DNA of 64,000 nucleotides. Source: Torreya grandis. Its lineage: Eukaryota; Streptophyta; Pinopsida; Cupressales; Taxaceae. A program made the position numbers and the translations under genes. Shown here piece by piece: positions 45,268-58,990 of this stretch. The DNA is taken from NCBI GenBank assembly GCA_037957365.1, contig JARHVA010000224.1:3569501-3633500 (forward strand). The letters run 5' to 3'. The notes under the pieces are model-generated. The model was not told the origin of the DNA, searched no databases, and saw only the letters and a list, made by a program, of their open reading frames with translations. Positions within the stretch are counted from its first letter, which is position 1. Each line of letters begins with the position of its first letter.

Positions 45268-48200
45268 GTGTATGTCATGCACCTAATCGACCTGCAAGGA
45301 TCCATATCCCAAATCCACTTGAGCCTAAGATCCCATTTATAGTTTAGTATGTCATGGAGATTGATACATTGTATGCACTTATTTTACTCACTGATACACT
45401 CATTCAACATATGAGTAGGCTCTCATAGACCGATGCTAGAGATATGCCACATAGTGTGAATAGTTGACCCCACCATTACAGTTCTTATGGAGATATATAC
45501 ACTAGATCTTCTAATTATGATGGCACTAGTAGTTCAGAAGGCTTGCATAATATACTTATGAGTGACAAGTTTTTGGCATGAACATTTGGTGTGTAGACAT
45601 CAATCACTACACAGATGCAGGTATATATTAATAAATGTCATGTTAAATTTAAGTTATATTTACAAATTTAATTTAGTAAAAATTAATTTACATAGAAATT
45701 GAATAATATATATGTTATTTTTTATGTCCAAGGAGGTTATAGTGCCTTAATCATCACAGTTGACATTTATAGCTTTTGATTTGATGTAGTCATTATTTAA
45801 TTTTTTGATCCAACTACTATCTCATCCACTACTGCATCCGTCTCTGTTAGGATAACACCTTTTACTTATACAAAGGTAAAATTTTCATAAAATATTATGC
45901 TCTATGTACATTTAGTCTATGTATATTTGCCTTGTAAGTTTAAGTTAAATTTATCTATCAAGGATCTTGATGCAGAGGTTCTAAAAAGCTTCCCCGATAT
46001 GTATGGAAACACAAACTTACCCCTGCCAAATACCTAACTCTGATATTTTCTTTTCCTTCTTTGTCTTTTGTTTCAACCTCTTTATCACTTTGATCACTTT
46101 GCATTTACTAAGTCTTTCTTATTCACTCGTACCTACTCAATGGATCTTAATCCTCATTATATTTACTTAATCCCCATTATCTATTTGAAGTCATTTTAAT
46201 AATCAACTACCTCTATAATATTTCCTTTTAACATCAACCTCGTCTGTTCATACTCTATTTTCATGTTCTCTCTTTATCCTTGCTCTATTCTTGACAATAT
46301 TCTTATGTGATTTCATAGTTATACATGCTACTTTGATTTTGTCCTTCCAAAATACTCATAATACCATATACCTACTCAATTACATCTCATTTCATGCATC
46401 CAACCCTTCCACACAACCCCCAATCTTCAACTCTTCACTTAACTCTTCTTTCCTCTTTGACACCTTCCTTTTACTAGCCTTTTTTTAAGGCAAACCTCCT
46501 TGGTCTAAGTAAACTAAAAAACTCCCAACAAAACTAGACCCACATTCAAATACCCTTTACATCACATATCTCAACATGAAATTTTATAATTTTACTCTCT
46601 TTTGAGAACACCTAACTCAACACCCCTAAAGACTAATTAGGTCTCCTATGCCTAATTCAAGGATATTGACTATGAAACCATACCATACATACTCAAATCA
46701 ACATTAAACCTTTAAAATCCTCATACTCCTATATAAATACACATTTCCACAAATTTTAATGACTTTTCATTAGTTAAATCACTTGTTATCTCATTTTCCA
46801 GTTTCCAACCCTAACTTGCATTATCTCAATCCTACACCTACCTGAGAGGATAATTAATGAGATAGAATGACCTTTTGACCCTAATTAAAGATTTTAAGGC
46901 TTGAAATTACTCTTCCCTTACCCCACACATATTCTCAAACTATTGCTTTTATTTCTTAGTACTAAATCACTCCAAACATGTAGTTTTATAGAATTATGTA
47001 TCCCTCCAACATGACTATGTCAACAAATAAGACATAATAAACCCTTAAGACCCTTTACCTTCATTTGAGATAAATTAAAATAATCACACACATGGAAAAA
47101 TAATATCCCACAACATTCACAATACCTTAAATCCTCAGATCTATTTCTAAGAACTCTATATGGTCTTTCTTTATGACTATGCAAACTTAGAATTGTTACT
47201 AATTAGATTGTATATAGTCTTACCATGTATTTTGAATTTTCTCAATAGTATTGAAAATTTTAATGTGTTTACATTAATTTCATAGAGATCCTATATCCAT
47301 TACTCATCTTTTAATCATTTATAATGACACTTTAAACTAGCTATATTCTACTCTTTCTGACTGTGCCTAAAGATAGAGTATCAAAACATGGGTTTCACCT
47401 CTTTGAACCTGTAGACTATTGACTTGAATATTATCTAACAAGATTTATGAACAACATGGGATTAATCATAAAATTATAGACAATTATTTACATTTTACTT
47501 TATCCAAAGAAACATTACAATTAAGAATAAAGTTCCTGATATGTCTCTTATTCCTTTTCTTTACTTAACTCTACCTTCTTAAAGTGTTATTATTATTTCC
47601 ACCTTCTACTCTTCCAGTCACACTTCCTACATGTATTAAAAAATTTATACTAAATATAACATGCAAACTAATTTCTATTCATGGCCATTGCACATTACAT
47701 GGTAGTTACAATTCCATGATTCTTGGTTTACATTATCTTTTCATGATATGCACATTGAAATACCTTGCCATATATATCTTGGTTTACATTGAGAAAAAAT
47801 TACCATATATATCTTTGATATTTTATAGAAAATTAAGTGAGACTTTGTTTACATGAATAGTTTATGGATCAATTAGACATTCCTCCATCATTGTGAGCCA
47901 AGACATACATAAGCATTGTTGTTGTAATGTCGTCTACACAGGTGCTGACAGAGGTATATATTAACTTATAATTTTGAATTGTAAGAACATAATTATTTTA
48001 ATAATTTTAACAAATACTTGGGGTAAATAGAACTTATGTGAATTTATTGTGTATGCAGGGTTTTCCTATGACATCTTATAGTCCTAGTCAAATGATTAGT
48101 AGGTCAAGTTCTCATGTTTCTTCCCTATTTCAAATGCCTATTCAAACAATTGAGATTGCCACTGACTTGTTTGATCATCAAAAATATATTAAGTAGGATC

Positions 48201-48490
48201 ATGAGCTTTCAGTAAGTGCATGTTTTAATGATTTATTATTTTAGTTCAAAATTAATTTCTTAATAATTGGTTAAATGTATTTTATGTTAATTTTGTAATA
48301 ATACTTGTATTTGAATAGGTTCAGATGCAATCAAACTATGAGCATAGGACCCGCAGTCAAAGCTTGGAGCAATCCAAGGCATTAGAGGGATCTCCATTTA
48401 CCAGCAGGGCATCCTAGGGAAATTCTTATTTGAGGAAGGCAAAAAGAGGGAGGTTATTTGACACATGGGATGTCTTACATGAGATGTGCT
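45268..48490 (+). pseudogene. Exon-like segments downstream of 44719-45267 frame
   Basis: Several segments carry splice-like borders. The sequence ACACAGATGCAG stands before GTATATATTAAT at about 45613-45636, and a near copy, GCTGACAGAG before GTATATATTAAC, lies at about 47942-47965. TGTATGCAG precedes GGTTTTCCTATGACATC at about 48058 and that segment ends before GTAAGTGCATG at about 48211. TTGAATAG precedes GTTCAGATGCAATC at about 48319. The 48059-48210 segment reads GFPMTSYSPSQMISRSSSHV, SSLFQMPIQ and onward, with one stop. This is suggestive of an old multi-exon gene, possibly transposon-borne, but I recognise no domain. 45970-47850 contains nothing I can assign. Confidence 0.25.
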
Positions 48491-50673
48491 TTTTAATATA
48501 CCCATATAGCAATTTATGCATTTCTGTAATTTTATATACATATATGATATTCACCCAACATTAGATACTATGATTGTAGATGTAATTTTTTATATACCTA
48601 TCATGGAAATCTATGTATTATTGACATTGTACACATGTGCCTATATTGTATACCTATCATGACAATCTATCTAATGTATTTTAAGTTTTAATTTCAAATG
48701 TTATTGTATAGTGTTGTTTTGATATTCCAAACTATTATCTATCAAATATCATATTTAATGTTGTACATAAATGAGCCTTATAAATTTTTATTTTCAATGC
48801 TATAAATCTCAGATCTCCCATATTTTTTTAAATTAAACTTTTTTTTATTGTGTGTAGTGGAAATGAATAATGACACTCTTATATATTTTCCATTTATAAT
48901 TACCCATTTACAACTTTCAATTGATCATTAACACAATTTGATTTCAATTAAAACCCATACCCAATCATGCTCAAAATTTTATAATGTAACGACATAAAAT
49001 CATTCATAAATCCCTGTAAATTTCTCACTCAGATACCTATACCTATAAGTTACTTGATCTTTCACCTTCACCTAGCTCTAATGCCTTTTGAATATTTTTT
49101 ATTGAAACTAGGCCTACTACTTGTATGCCTTCTATGATTATTATTCCTTTATATTTTCCCTCACCTCTTGAGTAATCTCTATCAATACCTCTTCTGCACT
49201 CAACTCTTTTTGGTGACGATGTATATGATCTACTTCTTCATATTTACAGCTTTATCTTTGCTAAACTTACAAGATGAACTTATGCCCAACCTTGAATATA
49301 ATATATTTTAGTCTAATAAAATGTAACCTTGCTGACTTAAAATAGAATATTCACTCATGAGACAATGATCCATCTTTGGCCAAAACCCTTTATCATCCCC
49401 TAATACCACCTAATGCATAGTTTGCTCTTCTATGTTTAAGAAGGTTATGAAATTCCTATTCATATGCTCTAAGATCATGAGTAATTCAAACCTCAATTAT
49501 CCACTCTTTTTCTCAAATTGATTCAAAATCCACTCTCAAACAATCTTCTCTTAAACTAGTCAATTACTCATTAGGTCTACTCTTAAGTAGTCACCAATCT
49601 CTCAAATCTACTCTCCTTCTTTTGAACAATATTATTTAAGACACTTTGGATAGGTATTAGGAAAACTCAAAGATTTATGTAGGTTTAAAAACTTAAAATT
49701 AATCAACCAACTAAAGGTCTATAAGAAATTGAGCTCTCATTCTCAAATTCTATCTTTTTAAGTTTCTAGGTCTCTAGACCTAGTTGTTGCTCCAATAGGT
49801 CAATTTCTCAAAATAGAGTTTTTAGCTCTTAAAAATTATATTTCTAGTAATATTTTATAAATTTTAAATTTTTTTAACCCTTACCCAAGTTTATAAAACT
49901 CAAATCAACTAAAAACTCATCTTATCTTATGCACAATTTTCTCAAAAATGGTTTTCTACAAGTGTACATAAAAATAGTCCTCTGTACCTACAATTTCAAA
50001 CCTCTCGTCAACCCAATGATACTTAGAATAAGTTATAAGATCCATTCCCTAGTTGATCATAAAGTTTCATACCTTATTATTTAATTATTTGAGTTTTATA
50101 GATGTTTTACTCAAGAAACCCTTAATTTAGATTTACTCAGAATTTATGTAGGTCAAGAGCTTAGTTAAGACTATTATCAACATATATTCTACATGTATTT
50201 GGTTTCTAGTACTGGTTTCTAACCCTTCAACACCTCACTCATTTATCACCTTCAATGCCTCACTCCTGACATTCTACTGCTTTCTAGTCTTGTCCCTTAA
50301 GGGTGTTAGGTCTCCTACAATTGATCTTTGACAACTAATATTTGAAAATATCACAAACCTATTATAGCCTCCAAATCACCTTGAACACTTAAAATACATT
50401 TTCATGAAAAAGTGGTTTAGAAAAAGGAGAGATGAACATGGAAACACTGACAAAAAATGTTTTCAAAGTTTAATTTATGGTTGCAAAACTATTTTTCTAA
50501 TGCTTCCTAACCAAAAACTGACACTACCAACACATCTAGGACAGGGTTTTTGGCCTTCCATCAGGACCAATAAAAAGACCCACCACCCATTCCAACCTTA
50601 AAAACACCCTTCCCAATACAATAAAAATGCACTTTGTTAGCCTAAGTTTAAACATGTGTAAAATGAAACCTAT
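48491..50673. other. Unassigned AT-rich sequence
   Basis: No coding domain is recognised. A loose duplication of ATACCTATCATGGAAATCTA and ATACCTATCATGACAATCTA occurs at about 48595-48675. The rest is AT-rich without visible structure up to the E6 LTR. Confidence 0.35.
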
Positions 50674-51855
50674 TCATGCCTAAAGGTTTCACTTTAGGCA
50701 AAACAACCTTCTATGGGAAGCTTTACAGGTGTGGGACCAAATGTGATCTGTAAAATAAACTCTAGTATTTTAGAAGCCAACTCTTTGTTTTGATTTGAGG
50801 GGTGAAAAGGGATAAGAGAGAAAGGGAAACTAAGATAGACTAAGGCAATGCACTGAGATTTTTTAAAACATTAACTTACAATTGCATAAAATAACTTAAA
50901 TCCTCAAACATCATAGACTATTAAAAGATCATAAAGCATGAGTTAAGGTCTATAATGCAAACAAGAATTAAAACTATAGAAGCAGAGAATAGAAATACCA
51001 AACAATAAGAAATATTCACTCAATGTGACATAGAACACCACATCCTCTTCATTGTTAGGTGAAGAATAGAACATAGAAAACCTCAAAGGGCACAACATAA
51101 AAAGTTTAATCCTACCCGTGAGGTGCACCTATTAAGGTCATAGAATAAAGAATTAATAGATTATTTTATTTGTATCCTAGAACTATTACCAGATGGCTGC
51201 TCTCAGAAATTAGTAATTATTAAATGATAAAAAAAAACCCTTTCTACAAGGAAAGAGCCTTGAATATATAGGTGGGGCGGTTTGCCATGGGAGAGACACC
51301 TAGAAATCCCAGCATCATGTAAATGATGAGGCTATTGAAAACGAAAGGATAACTCTAGATCATGATTACAGTTGGTTTTTAGATCCCAAATATGACACAA
51401 CCACATCATCCTTTAATGGACATGATGCTTAGGAGAATTGTTGTGGTTTCACATGTTCATTTACATAACTATTTATATTATGCCGTTGGAGATAGGAATC
51501 GACTCATTTTGATCAATGGTGTAACTCCTAGATCTGATAAAAATAAACTTCCCTCGAGTAAGTAATGTGACAGCACATGGAGAGATATACATCCTCTTCA
51601 TTTTTATCATGTATTAGGCCCCACCCATGTTTGTCAACCAATGGCACTACTCGAAGGCTTGACCAAAAATGAACCGACTTCTACTTCAAACTGGGTAGCC
51701 ATGTGGAAGAAGTGGAAGGGAGCTAATACTTAGGCAAAACAAACAAAAATAAATCTAGGAAAGGAAAGCCAAAAGTAAGACTATTGAGTTACACCAAGCA
51801 AGTCTAAGACTAAACATTGACTGTTCTAAAATTTAAAAAGGTGGATTTTGATCTA
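50674..51855 (-). repeat. E6 3' LTR
   Basis: Direct repeat of 62443-63723; shared blocks include AGGCAAAACAACCTTCTATG and ACCAAGCAAGTCTAAGACTA. The left end reads TCATGCC where the other copy has TGATGCC. Confidence 0.8.
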
Positions 51856-51966
51856 AAGTTATTGGAGACTCACAGGGACATCTAGTTGTGGATGAGAGAA
51901 CCTAAAAACTCTTTTATGTGGGTGAATTGAGTTAAAATTTATAAAAAAATATGGAAGGCCTGCAAC

Positions 51967-54900
51967 TCATAGCTTTTGAAGGGTCACCTTCAAAGGCACC
52001 CACTCTTCCTCCTTAGGTTTGGATTTCTTCTTAAGAGCCTCAAAGGCTCTATCCAGATCAATGATCTCCATAAAGGAGATGCTACCCAAACCTTGAACTA
52101 CTATCAATGTTTAGAACTCAAGCTGGGTGAGCGGCTACAATATGGTTTCCACTTCAAAAATGCTTGGTGATTGATCGAGATCTATGATCACAACCTAGTC
52201 ATTCTACTTTTATTATAATAGCCATTTGATCTTATCCTATAGGAGAATGTTTTTGTCTACCAAGAATAGGGAGGGGAGTCCTAATTAGACTAGTTGTTCA
52301 ATGTGCCCCAACCTATCTTGGACCACTTTCTCTAAGGCATGAAGAAATGCCTTGTACTTAGTAGCTACCTTGTTGTAGCCTACAAATTTATTAACCCTTG
52401 TCATTAATTGCCTTTAGTTAGTTAATCACACTACTTGTATTGTCTCATCCTAAGTATCATAATATTTTAGATGAGGAGATGTGAATTTGAGACCTTAGGA
52501 GACAAAAATGCGATGACTTGGTCGATGGATGCACCTACCTTAGAGCTCAACTTCTGTAAGTCCATAATGAAACTGATTTCTAGCTTCAAGTTTATGACCA
52601 CACCTTTCATCTTATCTCATTAAGATACATATAATTTTTGAACCATTGGGAAGATATCCAAGGTCTAGGAGTGGGTGGTAAGGTCATTCTTTAGCCATGT
52701 GATTTCCCAATCTTTGATTGAGGACTCCTATTATGCCTACTGTTGTATTTGTATATATGCCTAATTAGAATCTAAGATATTTTAATTGGTATGTCCAAGT
52801 TATTATTTTTTGTCTTATAGCTTGGCCTCTATAACCATTCATAGTTTGGATTCTACCTAGAAGATCTCATTAGAGATATAAATTTGAAGGTCAAACCTCA
52901 ATTTTTTGAGATCTATGACTTTTCCTTTTGCCTTAGTGTTGAGGCAATCGACCGTAGCTTTAACCTTGGTAAGTTCTAGCTTGGTCTTCTCCAATTGTTA
53001 TCCCATTTTAATGTAGTTTGTGGTTACAAAATTTTGCATTTCCTTCATCAGATTGACCCTATCATTGGGTCTATCCTAGTAGAGATTTATGCCAACAACT
53101 TGTATTGTGTAGTCCCTTGACCACATCTATTCTTGGGGCCTGACTACCTGAGGTTTCATATGTGCAATCATGAGAGATTATTTTGTTTGGTTGAAAAATG
53201 ACCACATGTGAGGCTCTACCATAGCCTTGGCCTATTTTCCCTTCAAATTCTCTACCCAAGCCTCTCAATCTTTCCTTATGGCATCCATCTACTGATGAAA
53301 TTTCTCATATGCCTAAATGTTCTGCCCCATGAAGGGGAGTCCTTGGGGTAGCCTAAATGGAATGGTCACTTGCTATTACAAAAAATGGATGTTGTTCCCA
53401 TAGAAGTGAGTGGGTGGAGGGTGAGGGTGGAAGGAGAGAAATGTGGGAGACCATGGAGAGGATTGTAACTACACCATGATGGAAGATGATGTGGATGATG
53501 AGGGGGAGGAGTAAGGAAAGGCATAAGGGAGGAGATCAGGATTGCATAGGAAAGTAGGGAAAGCTTGGTGGTAGGTTGGACAAGCAAAGAGGAGATCAAG
53601 TCCAAATAAGTAATTGGTTGGGTAGATGAAACAGAGCATGGAGCTAGAGAATGGAGCTAGAGAAGTAATTGGATAGGTAGTGGAGAGAGCCACAACTTGA
53701 GGTGAAACTATGGATAGAGATGAAGGAGTGAAAAAAGAGGTAGAGGTGGAAATAAAGGGTTGAAAAAAACATACATTCTTCTAAGGGGACACCAACAAAG
53801 GGACAGATGTTGGTTCTTTGGGCCTCTTGGGCTAAGATGACCCAGTTACAAGGTGTCTTGAAGAGGCTTGTTTCTACTATGGGGCTATGGGGTATAGGTA
53901 TAAAGGAGGTAGCTAGGATGATGGCTTTAGGATATCTGTGACTTCCTTTTCCTTTTTCAGAGGCATGTCTCCCTCTTCCCTACCTAGGGTGTCTTCTTTT
54001 TCATCTTCTTATTCTTATTTAACAAAGAATCCTTCTTCTTCTAGGGCCTCTTCTAGATGGTGTTCATCTTAGAGATTTTTAAATGTTTCATATATCTCTT
54101 CATCCTCAAAATTTGAGAACATCTTGCCAATCTCCTGCCTATATTTTGAATACGCATCTATTTTTTCTAGGATCCAATCTCTTCTAGTGAGTTGTGACCT
54201 CCGTCCTTTTATTGATTTTTTGTAGGGGTCAAATATCTAGACCACATCATATAAATACTCCCATGGATTTTATATGTTTTCTAAAATTTGAGATAGATCC
54301 ATGAAATGTTTGAGGTCATCCTCCATGGACAACCTCCACTACTCAAGGTACAACCAAGGCTAGTGATTGGGCAAGCTAGAAATCTTCAATGAGGTTATGT
54401 AACCAATTAGATCATAGCTCCATCTATCATCGATCAGGTTAAGGCCTATTTCCACAAGTTTGGATGTGAGAAGACATTCCTACTACCTCTTTACCATCAT
54501 GATGCCACCTCTTGTGAAGGGGACATCATAAAGGCCCTTTTTCTTGTGGCCCATGCCATATATTGTGTCAACTACATCAAGATAGTGAGCCAACTCTTGG
54601 GCCAAAGTCATATCCATTAGCAAACATGGGTTCTGAAAAGGCTCACCTTTGAATCCATGTGCCTGAATGAAGGTGAAATGGATCCTAAAGAACCAGCCAA
54701 TCAAAACCTTATTGTTGATAAGCCATAACTAATACAAGTCAGTTATCCTAAATATAATGACCTCTCAGCTAAGGTCAATGATGATGGGGGATAAAAAGAT
54801 TTTTAAGAACTTGTATTAATCATGTGTGACCAATATTATGTGTGTCCACACCATGACAGGGGCCATCATGTTGGGGAGAGTGCTTATCTCAAAAAAGTTG

Positions 54901-56139
54901 AGAGTGAGGAATTAGAGAATAACTTGGAATGCTAAAATAGAATGAGGTGGAGGAGGAAGGAGGAATACTAGAATGTATTTAGCATTGAATTTTTTTCCAA
55001 ATCATTCCTCGTGGTGGTGGCAGTGGCCTTGGTGAAATCCATTCTATACACCTCCTCCTTTCTCATCATCTTCAAGAGTACCCCAATTGAAAATTGATGA
55101 CATTGGAATCTAAATCTATCCTAAATATGAAAGCCAACATAGATGAGTGATACTTTAGGTCCTAAGTAGGGAATATTATAAAGGGGAGAGGTAGAGGAGG
55201 TGTTTCTTTATAGTTGCTCTTGAGAAGGAAATTAAGGAAGTCTGCCTTGACGACCTAGGTATCCTAGACCTTTTGAAGACTCTCCTTACTAAAAATGTTG
55301 GCCTTAGGGTTACTTAAAATCTGAAGCATCTCCCTTATGGCATCCACATTGATCTCCACTCTTCAATGGGAATTATTCATAATGGTGCTAGTGTTGGCAT
55401 CATACCTATCTACATAGAGGGTAATGATCTTTAGACATGGGTGCATAAGAAGCACCATGTACTGTGCCAGCGTTGAGGACTAGATTTTATATCTAAATGA
55501 CTCATATTTGTTATTCCATACCTTCTCAAGCATTTGGGTGTGGGTACCCTCCCTCAAGATCTTTGGGTTTTTATCCATCTTGGGTTCATAGATATCATCC
55601 ATGAAATCCATGACTAGTAATTGGTTTCTACAGTGCCCTTTATTTATGCTCTTGACATTTAACACTTTTGGCTTTAGCCAACCAAGGGTAGAAGCATATG
55701 AATTACTTATCACATATGGTTGGGGAAGGTCCCCATGGCCATTCAAACCATGGGTTCTTTGCTTTCTTGAATGTTTTTTACCTCCTAACAAGGAAGTAGA
55801 AGTCTCCATCCTAAGACTCTTTCTTGAAATCACCCTCTATTTTTTTGAAGACACTAGATATTAAACTTACATAATTTCAAAATTCTTGGCTTAAGTCTCT
55901 TTTCTATTTATGCTCTCTTAAATTGCTTAGTAATCTCAAAATCTCAATATGTCTAAGTGTTTGGCTAAATGTATTGAGGGATATTTATAAGCCAATATTC
56001 TATAGACACAATCATCATTAAAAAAATTGAATTCAGGTGCCCCATAAATGCCAAGAGTAGCACACACATTCAAGGAGAAACTCATATGAGACTTGTGATG
56101 ATCCTTATGGGGGATCATGCAATATGGAAAATTTGACAT
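51967..56139 (-). pseudogene. E6 ORF3: long post-integrase reading frame, unrecognised
   Basis: Downstream of integrase the minus strand keeps coding character for about 1,390 codons, from an ATG at 56139 (MSNFPYCMIPHKDHHKSHMS) to a stop at 51967, with stops and frame changes. Readable blocks in order: LVMDFMDDIYEPKMDKNPKI (near 55610), INVDAIREMLQILSNPKANI (near 55330), GWFFRIHFTFIQAHGFKGEP and MTLAQELAHYLDVVDTIYGM (54704-54540), LSMEDDLKHFMDLSQILENI (near 54300), an acidic stretch near 54090-53960, a Pro/Ser/Thr-rich region (53760-53400), and a coiled-coil-like segment (LEKTKLELTKVKATVDCLNT, near 52990). It ends RAFEALKKKSKPKEEEW then VPLKVTLQKL. It shows no signal peptide or clear envelope features. 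It is in sense orientation, unlike the antisense frames of some Tat elements. Function unknown. Confidence 0.65.
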
Positions 56140-56394
56140 TAATGGTAGGAAAAGTGGGTAGATAACAATCTTTTAGAGAATGTTTCTAAGATCTAGGAGA
56201 GTTCGAGCAAGGACACCTGGCAAGAAGGAAGCCACTTGTGCCAATGGAAATTATTCAAAAGGAAAAACCAAAGGAAAGGGGAATTAACTAAGGGAACCAA
56301 TAACAAAGAAGGGAAACAAATGAGTGAAAAGGGAAACTAACTATATACAAGGGGAAAAGTAAGTAAATCAGTTGAAATGTTTCAAATTGATCTC

Positions 56395-57480
56395 ATTAAC
56401 TGATATGTCCAATGTGTTACCCTCTTTGTCTTCCAACTCAAAAGCATTTACCTACCTATCACCAATGATGTGAAAAGGCCCTCTCCAAAGAAAATCAAAC
56501 TTGGCATGCTAGCTGGGTTTTATGGCCCTTTGATCATACATGAGAACCAAGTCCCTGAGCTTGAATCTAGGGTCTAAAAAATTATTGTTGAATCACCTAT
56601 TGATCACTCATTATCGAGTGATCTTTGTGTCACTTTCTCACTCCCTTGCTTCTTAGTGGTTGAGTAACTCTATTAGCCTAACATCCATTACTCCATTTTC
56701 CATAATCTCAATAGATTTCAAAAGTTATAGGGAGGGGACCTCTAATGACATAGGCATGACCACTTCTTTCTCGTATACAAGTTCATACGAGGATGTCTTG
56801 AGGATTTATTTGAGGGTGATCTATTCTATGTATAAATCCATTTTCACATGTATATGACACTCCTTTTGCCTATCAATGCCCATCATTTTGATCAATTTTA
56901 TAAGGTTTTTGTTCATTAACTTGACCAACCCATTCCCTTGTGGGTAGTAATGAGATGAGGTCTTCAAGAAAATACCATTCTAGAGTGAAAATTTAGAGAT
57001 GTTGGAACTAAAGAAAGCCTTTTCATTGTTAAAGATGACCATATTGGGTAGGCTTAATCTTGCTATAAGTTCCTCCAAGAAGTTGAGGATCCCATTTTTA
57101 GTTGCTTCCCTCAGTGGGACTACCTCGATCCACCTAGTGAAGTATTTAGTGGCTGTCAATATCCATTTATGACTGGTGCCAGAGATGGGATTGATCATAC
57201 CGATCAAATCCAAACCCCACTATTCAAAGGGTTTATTAATCATAATTAGGTTTAGTGACATATCTGAATTATTTCTCTTCCCCATAAAGAACTACAATTT
57301 TTGGTATTTCTTAACTACCTAATGACAGTTGACAAATATGGTTAGCCAGTAATACCCCATACACATGATTTTTGTCATGATGGTTTTTACTAAGAAGTGT
57401 CCCCCTGGGGAATCAAAGTGTATATCTTGAAGGATTTTATCATCTTGGTGACTCTCAACACATTGAAGATGATCCCCATC
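56395..57480 (-). pseudogene. E6 integrase
   Basis: A zinc-finger remnant (DSPGGHFLVKTIMTKIMCMG, then YYWLTIFVNCH) is followed by the core: GLDLIGMINPISGTSHKWIL, TKYFTRWIEVVPLREATKN, LEELIARLSLPNMVIFNNEK. The first catalytic Asp is present. The second reads Asn (FNN for TDN), and the Glu position in QGNGLVKLMNKN reads Lys. The C-terminal part reads FKLRDLVLMYDQRAIKPS then FDFLWRGPFHIIGDR and ELEDKEGNTLDISVNEINLK, the SH3-like tail of plant gypsy integrases, ending about 56395. It would insert the element cDNA. No chromodomain is present, which fits Tat rather than chromovirus. Confidence 0.85.
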
Positions 57481-57689
57481 AAAGTTCCTTTTGAATAAGA
57501 CCCCTTAGACGAAAACATAACTAGCCCTTTATAGTATTTAGAATGCCTTTTATGCATGGGGAGACCATTAGGATACTAACTAATTTACATGTAGTGAATC
57601 CTATCAACAACCCAAGACTCATCAGTCTCATATTGATTGAAAAAAACCATTATAGGTATGTCCTATTCTTCTATCAGGATGTTTGTGCA

Positions 57690-58102
57690 TTAGGCTAGGT
57701 ATTCGTAGATTCCTTTTCCCCTAATTACTTTGGTTAGCTTAACTTCAATATCATATTAAAGGATCTTGGTGATTCAATTGACCCATTTTTATGTGATTTC
57801 TCCTTCCATTATGTATTTGTGGATGCTAAAGTGCAACACATGTACCAATATTTTGCTTCTCACCACAAGGTGCCTAAACTTCTTGAGGCTTTTGACAATG
57901 GTGAAACCTTATTTTTGACAAAGTTGTACCTAACTTCATAACTATGTAGGGTTCTTGAGTATAATGTGATCGAGTGCTCACTTCCCCTTTCCCCTTCCTT
58001 TTGAGTTAACACAGTCACCAGGATATTTTCACTTCCATAAATATACATAATGAAGTCTTTGGAGAAATCTGGGTTGACCAAGATTGGAGTGGAAGGTATC
58101 AT
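57690..58102 (-). pseudogene. E6 RNase H (standard position)
   Basis: 58102 onward reads STPILVNPDFSKDFIMYIYG, VLTQKEGERGSEHSITLYSR and TLHSYEVRYNFVKNKVSPLS. This matches the Ty3/gypsy RNase H that follows RT (PDFSKxFxxY, EHPIAFxSRTLxxxExxY). After a frame change it continues SIHKYIMEGEIT and YDIEVKLTKVIRGKGIYEYL. It removes the RNA strand during reverse transcription. The space between here and the integrase zinc finger (about 230 bases) is too short for a second RNase H. Confidence 0.8.
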
Positions 58103-58149
58103 GTCTTTGATTTTATCAAATGATGCTCTTCCTTTGGGAGTCTATTTGA

Positions 58150-58990
58150 AGGCTTAGTCCTTCTTTATCATCAGTGTGATAGGTCTCACCAATATTGAAA
58201 AGTTAGATATGAACTTGATGACAAATTTAATCTTTCCTAAAAAGGATTGAACCTCTTTCTTGTTCACTGGCAAAGTTAGGTCCTTGATGGATTTTACACT
58301 TTCTAGATCAATTGCAATCCCTTCTTTTGATACCACATTCCCAAGTAGCTTAGCTTATGGGATTATAAAAACACACTTCTTAGGGTTAAGAGATATTCTA
58401 AACTCTTGGTACTTTTGGAAAACCTTTTCCAAATGATCGAAGTGGTCCTACTTTTTTTTGAAAAACATGATGAGGTCATCCAAGTAAATGAGGATGATTT
58501 TGTTAATCAACCCTTTAAAAGCTACATCCATAGCTCATTGGAAGATAGCCCCAATATTTATAGGTTGAATGGCATATTTGCATATGTGAAGGTCCCCCAC
58601 TTTATTGTGAAATTGGTCTTGTGTTGATCTTATTCCTTTACCCACACTTGATTATACATAGAGAATCCATCCAATAGAGAAAACATTTTTGTACCTACTA
58701 CTATCTAGAGAATCTGATCCATAGAGGGAAGGGGGTAATGATCCTTTAAGGATTCCTTATTAAAATCCCAAAAGTCTAATTATATTTGTATCTCTCCACT
58801 CTTCTTATGTACTAAAACTAAATTAGATACCCAAGTCAAATGCTTGATCAGGTATATGATCCTTGAATCGATCAGTTTCTTTAGCTCCTGAGCCATTAGA
58901 GATTAAATTTTTGGGTTAACTGGCCTCTACTTTTTTGGATGGGTTTGGCTCATTCCAATAGGTCTATGGTGTGTTAGTTGACATCATGGT
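58150..58990 (-). pseudogene. E6 reverse transcriptase, YLDD intact
   Basis: Read across frame changes: MAQELKKLIDSRIIYLIKHL, TWVSNLVLVHKKSGEIQI, DHYPLPSMDQILQIVVGTKM, FSLLDGFSMYNQVWVKE, HKTNFTIKWGTFTYAKMPFN, then LIYLDDLIMFFKK. The YLDD catalytic box (codons 58475-58486) and the upstream Asp in SLLDGFS are intact, unlike E5. The thumb and connection follow (SVKSIKDLTLPVNKKEVQSF, then LGKIKFVIKFISNF, 58290-58190). Multiple stops elsewhere make this copy inactive. The sequence style (SLLDGFSGYNQ) is that of the Tat/Athila branch of plant Ty3/gypsy. Confidence 0.9.
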
